Shown here piece by piece: positions 1 to 8,853 of a DNA stretch of 64,000 nt (its first letter is position 1; the number at the start of each line of letters is the position of its first letter). A program made the position numbers and the translations under genes. This stretch comes from an uncultured Clostridia bacterium (GTDB taxonomy: Bacteria > Bacillota > Clostridia > TANB77 > CAG-508), in contig CALXVB010000001.1 of the NCBI GenBank assembly GCA_944391855.1, positions 1-64,000 on the forward strand, written 5' to 3'. The notes below the pieces were generated by a model. It did no database searches and had not been told where the DNA came from. It saw nothing but the letters and a program-made list of their open reading frames with translations.

Positions 1-426
1 GTGAACAACAGGTAAGAAAACTAGGTGTAAATGTGGAGTGTCTTCGTCATTATGGACTTTGGCAGATAAAATATATTGCTCTCCTAAATCTTTATATTCA
101 CACACAAATTTATATGCAGTTTCAAAAAATCTTCTAGTTTCTTTTTCTCCAATTCTAGTAAAAAATTCATTGTCAGAAGTAATGATATATTCACAAGCAA
201 TATTACTAACTGTTTTAATTTGACCTTTTAAATTATATTCTTTTCTTATTCTTTCAAATTCTTTTTCATAACTATATTTTGGATCTTTTAACGAATAGTT
301 TAAATGTGATTTCTCTTTATCAATATTCTTATTAGAATAATTTTCATTTTTCCTTTCATTATGTCTAAATATGCCTTTTAGATTTTCTCTTTTGTATTTT
401 TGATTTCTTATTATAGCATAACTCAT
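1..426 (-). CDS. MobV-family relaxase (Mob/Pre), N-terminal part, runs off the left edge
   Basis: The reverse strand encodes about 142 residues beginning MSYAIIRNQKYKR after a good ribosome binding site (AAGGAGG). It stays open to the window edge, so the C-terminal part is missing. The region HNDEDTPHLHLVF matches the HxDE-x-TPHxH metal-binding motif of MobV relaxases (Mob_Pre, as in pMV158 MobM and Tn4451 TnpZ). These enzymes nick one DNA strand at oriT and start mobilisation by a helper conjugation system. An oriT-like site lies just upstream in the same orientation, which supports the call. A decayed piece of a related relaxase is found at 16922-17056. Confidence 0.9.
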   Translation of the reverse strand, partial: MSYAIIRNQKYKRENLKGIFRHNERKNENYSNKNIDKEKSHLNYSLKDPKYSYEKEFERIRKEYNLKGQIKTVSNIACEYIITSDNEFFTRIGEKETRRFFETAYKFVCEYKDLGEQYILSAKVHNDEDTPHLHLVFLPVVH

Positions 427-498
427 ATAATATCTACCTCCTTGAATAGCTAAATAAAGTAACACAAACTAGACTTAAAAATGGCACTTATTTAAGAT

Positions 499-520
499 GT
501 GTTGTAACACACTACAACAC
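499..520 (-). other. oriT nick region of MobV type
   Basis: The reverse strand carries TAGTGTGTTA at 514-505, identical to the nick sequence TAGTGTG/TTA known for pMV158 MobM. It sits in a perfect 8-bp inverted repeat (GTGTTGTA at 499-506, TACAACAC at 513-520) about 80 bases upstream of the relaxase start and in the same orientation. This is the arrangement expected for a MobV origin of transfer. Confidence 0.8.
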
Positions 521-546
521 TTTTTATGCAAAAGTGTCCGTGTGGC

Positions 547-724
547 AGGGTAAACCCTACAACCCAAAACTAAAAATTGCTACTAGCATTTTTTAGTTTT
601 CTCATAACAAATGAACTTGTCATTTGTTATGCTTTTCAATAAATTGCATATCTGCATTTATTGAAAAAAGAGCAAGAAAAAAATAAATTTTTTCTTACTC
701 TTTGAAACCTTGCTCGGTTTCAAA
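547..724. repeat. Row of six hairpins beside oriT
   Basis: Six inverted repeats follow one another: 547-558, 566-600 (16-bp arms), 604-630 (perfect 11-bp arms), about 633-667, 669-700 and 701-724 (9-bp arms). None is followed by a long T-run except by chance. Their role is unknown; a single-strand origin or structured RNA fits their place next to oriT. The rest of 725-1238 shows no convincing gene, only more inverted repeats, for example AGGTGTAATA near 784 with its complement near 815, and a hairpin at 1129-1178 placed to end tnpV-type transcription. Confidence 0.6.
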
Positions 725-1238
725 CTTCCACGCTTTATGGCTACCTTTTACAGAAACCAGAGGGAATGAGCTAAAGTAGAATTAGGTGTAATATCCCATT
801 TGTAAAATAGAATTATTACACCTATACAAACTGAAACCGTCGGTCATTCGCCTCGTTTCATAGGTAGTCTAGTAAGTAACAATGTTGTTACTATAATTGC
901 CGATACATTTCAGTATCTTTGTTCATACTTGTCCAAACTTTTTACAATTACAAATCCACACCAAGTTTTGCCACCGAATACTCTTTTATTATTGTGAGTC
1001 TATGTTCTAAAATCTCACTCACGCACTTTGTATAATTAGACTGCTTATACAAATACGAATGCACTTTATAGCATCGGCTCATCACACCTATCACTTTTAT
1101 AGAGTTTGAGGCATAATCTCTTTTGAAAATAAAAAACTACTCATAGTATTTAAACTACAAGTAGTTATTTATTTTCTTTATTCAATTAAGCCTCAAAATC
1201 GTTTTTAAGGCATTTTTATTTTAAAGTAAAGTAATTTA

Positions 1239-1631
1239 TCATACATAAATCAATTTCTTTAAAACAATTTCTTCTGCTTGATTTTTTATTGCATTCATTG
1301 TACCAACCCAATATAAAGGATTAGTATTTTTCATATCTTCCGTTAAATCACTTTTTGATTTTAAATCTTCTATTATAAAATCAATTTCTTTTTGAGCCTG
1401 TTCTTGAATTTCTTTTAAATGTTTGTTTAATTCTTTATTCATAAATAATATAGTGTATTCTGCTTTTTTATGTTTCTTCAAATAATTTAATCTTAATAAT
1501 CCATATTTATTTAATGTGATTTTTTCTTCTGGCTCTAAATATAAATTAGGCATATAATAATCTCCGACTAATGTATAACTTATTCCTGTCTTTTCATCTA
1601 CAATTTCTTTTTTCAATTCTTTACTATTCAT
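1239..1631 (-). CDS. tnpV: TnpV-family transposon protein
   Basis: The 130-residue protein matches the TnpV family of Tn4451-like elements. It has the early motif YTLVGDYYMPNL, the KYGLLRLNYLKKHK segment, and the C-terminal pattern WVGTMNAIKNQAEEIVLKKL that is typical of the family. TnpV is a small accessory protein of unknown biochemical role. The ATG is preceded by AGGAGG. It lies 15 bases downstream of the spoIIID-like fragment on the same strand and belongs to the mobilizable element. Confidence 0.85.
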   Translation of the reverse strand: MNSKELKKEIVDEKTGISYTLVGDYYMPNLYLEPEEKITLNKYGLLRLNYLKKHKKAEYTILFMNKELNKHLKEIQEQAQKEIDFIIEDLKSKSDLTEDMKNTNPLYWVGTMNAIKNQAEEIVLKKLIYV

Positions 1632-1645
1632 AACAAACCTCCTAA

Positions 1646-1876
1646 TTATTTTATTACTAATCTTAATTTTACAACTGGATTCTTCTCTGCTAAGAAAACC
1701 TTTTTAATTTCAATACTTTCTGGAAATATAGGCGATTTATTCTTACCGTTCTGGAATGTTACTTCGGTGTGTACTGTTGATTTACTTACTCCAAACTTTT
1801 TTGCAGCACCTCTTACAGTATCTTTACTATCTATAATATAGTGCGCTAGATTTATTGCACGTTCTTCTATATACAT
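1646..1876 (-). pseudogene. spoIIID: spoIIID 5' part fused to element sequence
   Basis: The first 40 or so residues (MYIEERAINLAHYIID, then a helix-turn-helix with GAAKKFGVSKSTVH) are a clear match to SpoIIID, the mother-cell DNA-binding regulator that acts with sigma E. After VHTEVT the similarity ends, and the expected C-terminal half with its basic HIRGG-type tail is missing. The next 36 residues look unrelated and probably come from the mobile element. ATG at 1876 is taken as start, with TTG at 1885 as an alternative. The gene is either dead or interrupted by an excisable element; the remainder would lie left of the window. Confidence 0.6.
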
Positions 1877-2013
1877 TTTCTCCAATTCCTAAAACCCCCT
1901 ATAAAACTATGTTTTGTTACATTGTATTCTTATAGGAAGTACAATAGAACCAAAATACATATTTCGACATAAAATATAATGAACGACTAGTTGAAGTAGG
2001 GGTGAGGTTAAAA

Positions 2014-2828
2014 TTGAATGATATAAAAAAAGGAGATATTGTAGCGAGAAAATCGCATAATAAAGATATAATTTTTGTAGTTGATTTAGTAATAAATAAC
2101 CAAATAGCAATATTATCCGGAATTACAACAAGATTAAAAGCGGATAGTGATTTAGAAGATTTAGAAAAAGTTGACAAAGAACAAGTTATAAACACATATA
2201 AGAAAATGGTAGCAAGACTAGATGATAAAATAAATAAAAGACCCAAAATGCAATATGGACTATTAAAAAGGAGTAATAAAATAACATATACAGGTAGAAT
2301 TTTACATTTAGATGGAGATAAAAGATATAGTGAAAAATCTAGCATGTATTACAAAAAAATGGGATTAACAGCGATAGTAAAAAATATTTCAGAAAGTAAA
2401 CAAGTAGTTATGGCAAATGAACTTATAAGTAGATATAATCCTGATATTGTCGTAATAACAGGTCACGATCGGTATGATAAAGTCGGGAAAAAATTATGAA
2501 GATATATATAATTACAGAAATTCAAGGTACTTTGCTCAAACTGTAAGAAATATAAGAAAAAGTAATAAGAATAAAGACTTAGTTATTTTTGCAGGTGCTT
2601 GCCAAAGCTATTATGAAGCTCTAATAGCAGAAGGGGCTAATTTTGCTTCATCTCCTGCAAGAATTTTAATAGATTTTATAGATCCTCTTATAGTAGCAGA
2701 AAGGGTTGCAACTACTGATTCTAACCTATACTTAACAATACATGATATAGAAAAAGATTTAAGAGACGGGGAAAGAGGAATAAATGGTATTGGTGCAAGT
2801 CGGAAAGAAAAAAACTTTAATAATGTAA
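2014..2828 (+). CDS. yabG: YabG sporulation protease, two +1 frame changes at CGG codons
   Basis: YabG is the mother-cell cysteine protease that trims spore coat proteins. The first frame gives MNDIKKGDIVARKS, HLDGD and VVITGHD, the second gives NYRNSRYF, LVIFAGACQS and ANFASSPARI, all YabG landmarks. The frames meet at the in-frame CGG 2470-2472; skipping its C gives GHDG, the usual YabG sequence. A second in-frame CGG at 2801-2803 would, if skipped, place a glycine where B. subtilis YabG has RG and end the protein at 2828 (270 residues, family about 290). Without it the frame ends at 2857. Start TTG at 2014 has an AGGGGTGA ribosome binding site 8 bases upstream; GTG at 2002 is an alternative. 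The gene is next to veg, as in Bacillus. Confidence 0.85.
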
Positions 2829-2896
2829 TAATTGATTTTTTTAATCTGTTGTGTTAGCATATATTAGAACTAATAAAGAGTAGGAGATAATAAAAA

Positions 2897-4735
2897 ATGA
2901 ACACAGAAGACGTAAATGAAGCAATAACCGAAAAAAATAAAGATACAAAAGAAATACTAAAAAAAGTAGGGAAGGTATTTTTAATAATATTATTTAACAT
3001 AATATTTCCATATATAATATACACAGTGTCAAACATTAATAATGAAAACTTTTTCGTATTTAGAGAGATAAGACAAAAAGCTGGTTTTTATTTAAGTTTT
3101 GCATTTTTTTATGAACTGGTAATTATATATGGATTTTACTTCTTCTTTAAAGCAATTCTTAAGAAAAGTTTAAGGGCAAATATTGCCATAGCTGTGCTGT
3201 TTAATTTAATTTCTATAATATCGTATTACAAATTACAAGTTGTTGAAAAACCATTTTTACCAGAAGATATATTACTAATAGGAAGTGCTTTTAAAATTGC
3301 GAGTTATGGTAACTTACAAATAGAGCCAGTATTACTTTTGCAAGTATTTTTAACAATTATTCTTTTAGTAATTCAAGGACTAATCACATGGTATACTAAG
3401 TATGAAAAATACCATAAAAAGCTAACAAGAGCCATAGTAGGCACTATTACAGCAATAATACTTTTAATAGCTTGCTTAAGAAATTGGTCAAATATGCGTT
3501 TATTTAATGAAGATGATTATAACTATAACTTAGATCATTATCATTATGGTGCAACTGTAAACTTTTGCAAAAATATATACAAATTAATAGAGAAAGAAGA
3601 ATTAGACATATATAGTGAAGATAGATTAAATCAGATAAAAGAAGAAGCAATGAAGTTAGATAGTAATAGTTCAGAAGGAGAAAATCCTAATATTATTGTT
3701 ATCATGGCAGAATCATTTACAGATATAACAAAAGTAAATGGAATTGAATTTAATCAAGATCCACTATCAAATTATAGAGAGCTAGAAAAGGAAGGAACTA
3801 CGGGAACCGCAACAGTAAGTATATATGGAGGAGAAACTTCAATGTCTGAATTTGAATATTTAACAGCAAGCACTGCTAAATTTATACCAGACAAGAAGTA
3901 TCCATATTCTCAAGCAATGAAGGGAGATACATTATCTATAGTAACAACTCTAAAAAAAGAAGGTTACTACACAACTTCGATACACCCTAATACAGGAGGA
4001 TTTTATAACAGAGAAAATGCATATAAGCATTTAGGATTTGACAATAGCATTTTTATTAATGATATGCAGAATATAGATAATTACTATGGTGAAAATGTAT
4101 CAGATATGGACGTGGCAGAAGAAATAGTAAAACAATACGAAGAAAGTCCATCTGGCAAAAAATTTATATTTACAGTAACAATGGAAGCACACATGCCATT
4201 TACGAGTGATAAATATCCTGAAAATGATATTGAATTAGTATCTAATGAATATAACCTTTCAGAAAAAGATATAGGAGAAATAGAGATATATACAAAAAGT
4301 TTATATAATTTTGATAAATCCTTAAAATATTTAACAGATTATTTTAAAGAAAAAGATGAAGAAGTAATGGTGTTAGTGTTTGGAGACCATTTGCCAGCAC
4401 TTAATACATTATATGAAGAAGCATACGGAGATGGAATAGAAAAATATATGCCAACATATTTAGTATGGACAAATTATGATGCAACTATTAATATAGAAAA
4501 CAATATATCCTTAGCAGGATTATCAATGAGAATTCTAGAAAATGCAAATATAGAGATGCCTTGGTACTATAAAAGCATATCAGAATTTTATAAAGAATAT
4601 CCAGTTTTTGAAAAACGATTTATAATCGACAAATATGGAAATGTAGTAGATAATGAAACAAGAAATGAATTAATAGACAATTACCATATAATACAATTCG
4701 ATATTTTAAGCGAAAAAAACATAAAATTAGACTAA
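2897..4735 (+). CDS. LTA-synthase-family sulfatase-like membrane protein
   Basis: The 612-residue protein has an N-terminal block of about five membrane helices (residues roughly 25-200) and an extracellular sulfatase/alkaline-phosphatase-fold domain (about 260-560). Motifs include NPNIIVIMAESF (metal-binding Glu), GGETSMSEFE with the likely nucleophile Thr314, and FGDHLPAL with the metal ligands Asp-His. Family members transfer glycerol-phosphate or other phospho groups to envelope polymers, or cleave them. Whether this one makes lipoteichoic acid or modifies another glycan cannot be told. An AGGAG site precedes the ATG. Confidence 0.85.
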   Translation: MNTEDVNEAITEKNKDTKEILKKVGKVFLIILFNIIFPYIIYTVSNINNENFFVFREIRQKAGFYLSFAFFYELVIIYGFYFFFKAILKKSLRANIAIAVLFNLISIISYYKLQVVEKPFLPEDILLIGSAFKIASYGNLQIEPVLLLQVFLTIILLVIQGLITWYTKYEKYHKKLTRAIVGTITAIILLIACLRNWSNMRLFNEDDYNYNLDHYHYGATVNFCKNIYKLIEKEELDIYSEDRLNQIKEEAMKLDSNSSEGENPNIIVIMAESFTDITKVNGIEFNQDPLSNYRELEKEGTTGTATVSIYGGETSMSEFEYLTASTAKFIPDKKYPYSQAMKGDTLSIVTTLKKEGYYTTSIHPNTGGFYNRENAYKHLGFDNSIFINDMQNIDNYYGENVSDMDVAEEIVKQYEESPSGKKFIFTVTMEAHMPFTSDKYPENDIELVSNEYNLSEKDIGEIEIYTKSLYNFDKSLKYLTDYFKEKDEEVMVLVFGDHLPALNTLYEEAYGDGIEKYMPTYLVWTNYDATINIENNISLAGLSMRILENANIEMPWYYKSISEFYKEYPVFEKRFIIDKYGNVVDNETRNELIDNYHIIQFDILSEKNIKLD

Positions 4736-4854
4736 AAGACTATTTTATTACAAAAGTATTACAAAAATGTAATATATTTGTAACAATACACAAATAAAGT
4801 AACAAAGTCTTAGAGCACCAATAGATACAAGCCACAAAACAATCACCGATTACT

Positions 4855-4883
4855 TTGACTAAAACCTTAATTTATGATATTAT
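4855..4883 (+). promoter_or_regulatory. Sigma-A promoter of veg
   Basis: TTGACT at 4855-4860 and TATTAT at 4878-4883 are 17 bases apart, and veg starts about 30 bases further on. In B. subtilis veg has one of the strongest vegetative promoters. Confidence 0.75.
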
Positions 4884-4913
4884 TTGACAAGAAATTAAAA
4901 AGTAGGTGATTAA

Positions 4914-5195
4914 ATGATTTGCCAAAAGGATATTACAAACTTAAAAACAGATATTGATGAAAAAGTTGGACAAAAGATAATTGTTAAAGGATCTTTAGGA
5001 AGGAGTAAATCGTTTTCAAAAGAAGCTACTATAGAAAAAGCTTATCCAAATTTATTTGTGATAAAGTTTGAAGAAAACAATAGAAATGTAAGTTATAGTT
5101 ATACAGATATATTAACTAGAACTATAGAAGTTGACGTATTTGATGGAAATGGGTATAGCCCATTAATACCAAGAGTACCAGCAGTAGAAGTGTAA
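4914..5195 (+). CDS. veg: Veg family protein
   Basis: The 93-residue protein matches Veg along its length: an N-terminal helix, then a small beta domain with KGSLGRSK, YPNLFVIKF and VSYSYTDILT, which are family signatures. Veg is linked to biofilm matrix regulation and spore outgrowth in Bacillus; its biochemistry is not settled. Position after yabG is conserved in Firmicutes. It is transcribed alone, with its own promoter and terminator. Confidence 0.95.
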   Translation: MICQKDITNLKTDIDEKVGQKIIVKGSLGRSKSFSKEATIEKAYPNLFVIKFEENNRNVSYSYTDILTRTIEVDVFDGNGYSPLIPRVPAVEV

Positions 5196-5209
5196 TAAAT
5201 ATTTATATA

Positions 5210-5238
5210 AAAATTCCTAGAAATAGGAATTTTTTTTA
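5210..5238 (+). terminator. Terminator of veg
   Basis: A perfect 9-bp hairpin (AAATTCCTA, loop GAAA, TAGGAATTT) is followed by a run of eight T. Confidence 0.85.
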
Positions 5239-5285
5239 TGCTCGTAAATATACATGTAATAATTAAAATTTAAGGAGGGGTATTA

Positions 5286-6809
5286 ATGGTGGTAGAAACT
5301 ACAAGGGACAACATATCGGTTAATCATATTATAGGGCAAAAGACTGAAAATTTTATGGTTCAAAGTGATAGTATAATTCCAGATATAAAGCCAGATATAA
5401 TAAATGATATATTTACAAGTGGCACAGTATGTATTTACAAAAAGGAAATAAGCGACGGAAAAATAAGAATAGATGGAGGAGTAAATACATATATAGTGTA
5501 TCAAGCAGATGAAGAAACCAGCAGTACAAGAGTATTAAATGTTAATTTAGATTTTACTCAAATGATAGATATGGAAGATGCTAAAGAGAATATGAATTTA
5601 GATACAAAAGTTACATTAAAAAACATAGAGTGCAAAGTAATAAATGGAAGAAAAATAAATGTAAAAGCATTTTTAGAAGCAGATATTAAAATTAGCTCAA
5701 ATGAAGAAATAGACATAATAAATGGAGTAAACTTAAAAGGAGTACAAACACTAAATAAAAGCTTAAATGTAAATTCTTTAGTAGGAAGAGGAACAGTAAA
5801 AACTTATGCAAAAGATACATTGGTAATAGATAATATAGACAATTTATCAGAAATAATGAAAGTAGATTTAGATATATTAAACAAAGATATAAAGGTAAGT
5901 TATAACAAAGTACTAGCAAAAACAGACCTAAATGTAAAAATTTTATATCTTACAGATGATAGTAGAATAAACTCTGTAGAAAGTACAATACCAGTAATGA
6001 GCTTTATAGACATAGAAAATGTTACAGAAGATGATTTATATAATACAGGATATGAAATAAAAAATATTGTAATAAAACCAAATAATGTTGAAGAACATTC
6101 AATATATGTAGAAGTAGAATTAGAAGTATCTTGTGAAGTATATAAAAACCAAGAATTAAATCTTATACAGGATTTATACAGCCCAAGAACCAACTTATTA
6201 TTTACTCAAAAACAAATAAATGTAATGGAAAAAAGAGAAAATAGAAGTAGCACATATAATATAAGAGAAAAACAGCTTATACCAGAAATTGGAGGAAATA
6301 AGATACATGATGCAGAAGTAGAAATAAATATAAATAAACAAACAATATTAAATGATAGAATATTATTTGAAGGAGAAGCAAACTTAAATTATATATTCAA
6401 TGAAGGAAGTGAGATAAATACTAAGAAAACAGTAATACCTTTTAACTTTAACATGGACTTTGAAGGAGTTAATACAAATTCTAATATAGAAACAAATGCA
6501 GAAGTAGTAAGTAAGGAATTTGTAATAATGTCGGCAGGAGAAATTGAAGTTAAATTAGACATAAATTTTAATGTAACTGCTACAAATACTGTAGGAATAA
6601 ATATAATAGATGATATAACAGAGGAAGAAAATAGGGGAGATAATACCTGTAGTTTAGTTATATACTATGCAAAAGAAGGAGATACAATTTGGAAAATAGC
6701 TAAGGCTTTTAAAAGTACTGTTGATGAAATTGTAAGGATTAATGGAATAGAAAATGAAAATAAACTAAACATAGGTCAGCAGTTATTTATTCCTAGATAT
6801 AATGGATAA
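5286..6809 (+). CDS. SPOCS (DUF3794) and LysM domain protein, spore coat type
   Basis: The 507-residue protein has repeated SPOCS/DUF3794 beta domains over most of its length (conserved opening around VQSDSIIPDIKPDI) and a C-terminal LysM domain at about 455-505 (YAKEGDTIWKIAKAF, then LNIGQQLFIPRY). Clostridial proteins of this type are linked to spore coat or exosporium assembly, with LysM holding them to cortex peptidoglycan. It overlaps yunB by 8 bases, so the two are probably translated together. A strong AAGGAGGGG site precedes the ATG. Confidence 0.88.
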   Translation: MVVETTRDNISVNHIIGQKTENFMVQSDSIIPDIKPDIINDIFTSGTVCIYKKEISDGKIRIDGGVNTYIVYQADEETSSTRVLNVNLDFTQMIDMEDAKENMNLDTKVTLKNIECKVINGRKINVKAFLEADIKISSNEEIDIINGVNLKGVQTLNKSLNVNSLVGRGTVKTYAKDTLVIDNIDNLSEIMKVDLDILNKDIKVSYNKVLAKTDLNVKILYLTDDSRINSVESTIPVMSFIDIENVTEDDLYNTGYEIKNIVIKPNNVEEHSIYVEVELEVSCEVYKNQELNLIQDLYSPRTNLLFTQKQINVMEKRENRSSTYNIREKQLIPEIGGNKIHDAEVEININKQTILNDRILFEGEANLNYIFNEGSEINTKKTVIPFNFNMDFEGVNTNSNIETNAEVVSKEFVIMSAGEIEVKLDINFNVTATNTVGINIIDDITEEENRGDNTCSLVIYYAKEGDTIWKIAKAFKSTVDEIVRINGIENENKLNIGQQLFIPRYNG

Positions 6810-7507
6810 AATATTCAGTAGAAATAGAATAAAATTACCAAAATTAAATAAAATCATGTATAACAAAAATACTGGTAAGCTTTTAACAATAATCGCAATA
6901 CTTTTAATTGCGATTATTGTATTTAAGATAGCAGTAAATAGTACAATTCCAATAATAGATGAACAATGTAGAACAATGGCAAAATCTATAGCAACTAAAA
7001 TTTCAAATGAACAAGCAACTAAAGTAATGGCTGATTATGATTATGATGATTTTTGCATGGTAGAAAAGGATGAAGAAGGCAATATAAAACTTATTAGTAC
7101 TAATATGATAACAATAAATAGAATAATATCAGACATACCAATTTTAATCCAAGAGGAACTAGAAAAAGAAGAAAATAATACATTTACATTAAAACTTCGG
7201 AAGCTTTACAGGAAGTAAATATTTTGCAGGCTTAGGGCCAGACATAAAAATAAAAATGATGACAGATGGCACAGTAGAAACAGATTTAAAATCAGAATTT
7301 AAAGAGGCTGGAATAAATCAAACTTTACATAGAATATATTTAGAGGTAAAGTGTAATGTAAATATCTTAACACCATATAGCACAATAAAAGAAACGATAG
7401 TAAATCAAGTACTTTTAGTAGAAGGTGTAATAATAGGTAATATACCTGACACATATTATAATTTAGAAGGTTTAAATGATGAACAAAATATGGAATTAAT
7501 TAATTAG
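6802..7507 (+). CDS. yunB: YunB sporulation protein with a +1 frame change at CGG
   Basis: The first frame encodes a basic N-terminus, one membrane helix (about residues 29-46) and the start of the YunB domain. It would stop at 7218. The second frame continues with GSFTGSKYFAGLGPDIKIK and the rest of the domain up to 7507. The switch falls at the in-frame CGG 7198-7200 (CTT CGG AAG). Skipping its C gives KLGSFTG, which fits the family, and a 234-residue protein. YunB is a membrane protein made in the mother cell during sporulation and needed for fully resistant spores in Bacillus. The start overlaps the stop of the SPOCS-LysM gene. Confidence 0.85.
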
Positions 7508-7560
7508 AAATATGTACTTTTTTAAATGGTAATGATATAATTCCTAAATAGGAGAAATAT

Positions 7561-7986
7561 ATGATAAGAAAATTTGAAGAAAATGATATTGATTTGGTTA
7601 TACAAATTTGGAAAAACGAAAATATTAAGGCACATAAATTTATCTCAAAGGAGTATTGGGAAAATAATTATGAATATGTAAAAGAAATTTTGCCAACTGC
7701 AGAAATATATGTTTACATTTTAGAAGATAAAATTGCAGGATTTATAGGAATAAACAATAAATATATTGAAGGAATTTTTGTAGATAGCAGTAATCATAGA
7801 AAAGGTATAGGAAAAGCTTTATTAAATAAGGTAAAAGAAAATAGGGATAGTTTAATGCTTAATGTGTATCAAAAAAATACAGGCGCTATAAGCTTCTATA
7901 AAAATAATGGTTTTGTAATCATAAGTGAAAATAAGGATAAAGATACAAACGAAATAGAATATACCATGAGTTGGAATAAACAATAG
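7561..7986 (+). CDS. GNAT-family N-acetyltransferase
   Basis: The 141-residue protein is a single GNAT domain. The acetyl-CoA binding motif is HRKGIGKALLNKV at about residues 80-92, after the strand YIEGIFVD, and a late NTGAISFYKNNGF segment is typical of small-molecule or protein N-acetyltransferases. The substrate is not predictable. An AGGAG site precedes the ATG. Confidence 0.9.
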   Translation: MIRKFEENDIDLVIQIWKNENIKAHKFISKEYWENNYEYVKEILPTAEIYVYILEDKIAGFIGINNKYIEGIFVDSSNHRKGIGKALLNKVKENRDSLMLNVYQKNTGAISFYKNNGFVIISENKDKDTNEIEYTMSWNKQ

Positions 7987-8019
7987 AACTAAATAAGAAA
8001 TATAGAAAGGAAATAAAAA

Positions 8020-8790
8020 ATGATAAATTTAAGTCAAGCAAAAGAAGAATTTGAAAAATATGTTAAACCTTATGGAAGAGATAATGTGAAAATATGTAGA
8101 AAAATAGAACATTCATATAGAGTAATAGAAGTAGCTAAACAAATTGCTAAAACTTTAAAATTAGAGGAAGAAGATTTGGAACTTGCAAAACTTATTGGAC
8201 TGTTACATGATATTGGTAGATTTGAGCAAATAAGGATATATGATACATTTAGTGATAAGGATAGTATAGACCATGCTGATTTAGGTGTAAAAATTCTATT
8301 TGAAGATGGATTAATACGAAAATTTATAGAAGATGATAAATATGATAATATAATATATAAAGCAATAAAAAATCATAATAAATACGCAATAGAAGATGGG
8401 CTAGATGAAAAAGAACTACTTCATGCTAAAATAATAAGAGATGCAGATAAAACTGATATATATGAAGTGTATATTAGAGATATAGAATCAAATGAAAATG
8501 CTATATTTAATTATGATAATATATCTAAAGAAAAGATTAGCGATAAAGTTTTAGAAGCGGTTAAAGAACATAAACTAGTAGATAGATATTATACAGTAAA
8601 TGAAGCGGATAGATATGTAGCAGCTTTAGCATTTATATTCGATTTTAACTTTAAAAAAGGATTGGAACTGGTTAAAGAGAGAAAGTATATAACTAAGTTA
8701 ATAAATAGAGTTAGAACAGAAAATAATGAAGAAGAAATGGAGGTAATAGAGAGGAATATATTAGAATATTTTAAAGAAAAAAATATATAA
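8020..8790 (+). CDS. HD-domain phosphohydrolase
   Basis: The 256-residue protein has the HD metal-site pattern: His in IEHSYRV, His-Asp in LLHDIGRF, His in IDHADLG and Asp in IRDADKTD. It is a probable metal-dependent phosphohydrolase of the kind related to YfbR/YedJ proteins; nucleotides are the likely substrates, but the sequence does not say which. It sits in a loose run of same-strand genes with yunB and the GNAT gene. Confidence 0.88.
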   Translation: MINLSQAKEEFEKYVKPYGRDNVKICRKIEHSYRVIEVAKQIAKTLKLEEEDLELAKLIGLLHDIGRFEQIRIYDTFSDKDSIDHADLGVKILFEDGLIRKFIEDDKYDNIIYKAIKNHNKYAIEDGLDEKELLHAKIIRDADKTDIYEVYIRDIESNENAIFNYDNISKEKISDKVLEAVKEHKLVDRYYTVNEADRYVAALAFIFDFNFKKGLELVKERKYITKLINRVRTENNEEEMEVIERNILEYFKEKNI

Positions 8791-8853
8791 AAATAGAAGT
8801 AGATATAATGAAATTTAAATAAAAATAATATATAAATGAAAAGGGGAAGAAAT

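Larger units (their letters stand above)
1..1760. mobile_element. End of a Tn4451/MobV-type mobilizable element
   Basis: The segment contains a MobV relaxase, its oriT, a run of hairpins and tnpV, a gene set typical of Tn4451-like integrative mobilizable elements. The right boundary is inferred near 1757-1762, where the reverse-strand spoIIID coding similarity stops abruptly. The left part, where a large serine recombinase would be expected, is outside the window. The boundary and the recombinase type are inferences. Confidence 0.65.

Noticed and set aside
38..223. Small forward open frame at the left edge
   Set aside because: It lies antisense to the MobV relaxase, which has clear motifs and a ribosome binding site.
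1738..1760. CGG near the spoIIID break as another CGG shift
   Set aside because: The CGG there is not in frame with SpoIIID, and skipping a base does not restore the expected C-terminal half. Interruption by the element explains it better.
2480..2499. A-run (GGGAAAAAATTA) in yabG as a -1 slippery site
   Set aside because: The downstream frame is +1 relative to the upstream one, so a -1 slip does not connect them. The protein similarity already changes frame at 2470, before the A-run.
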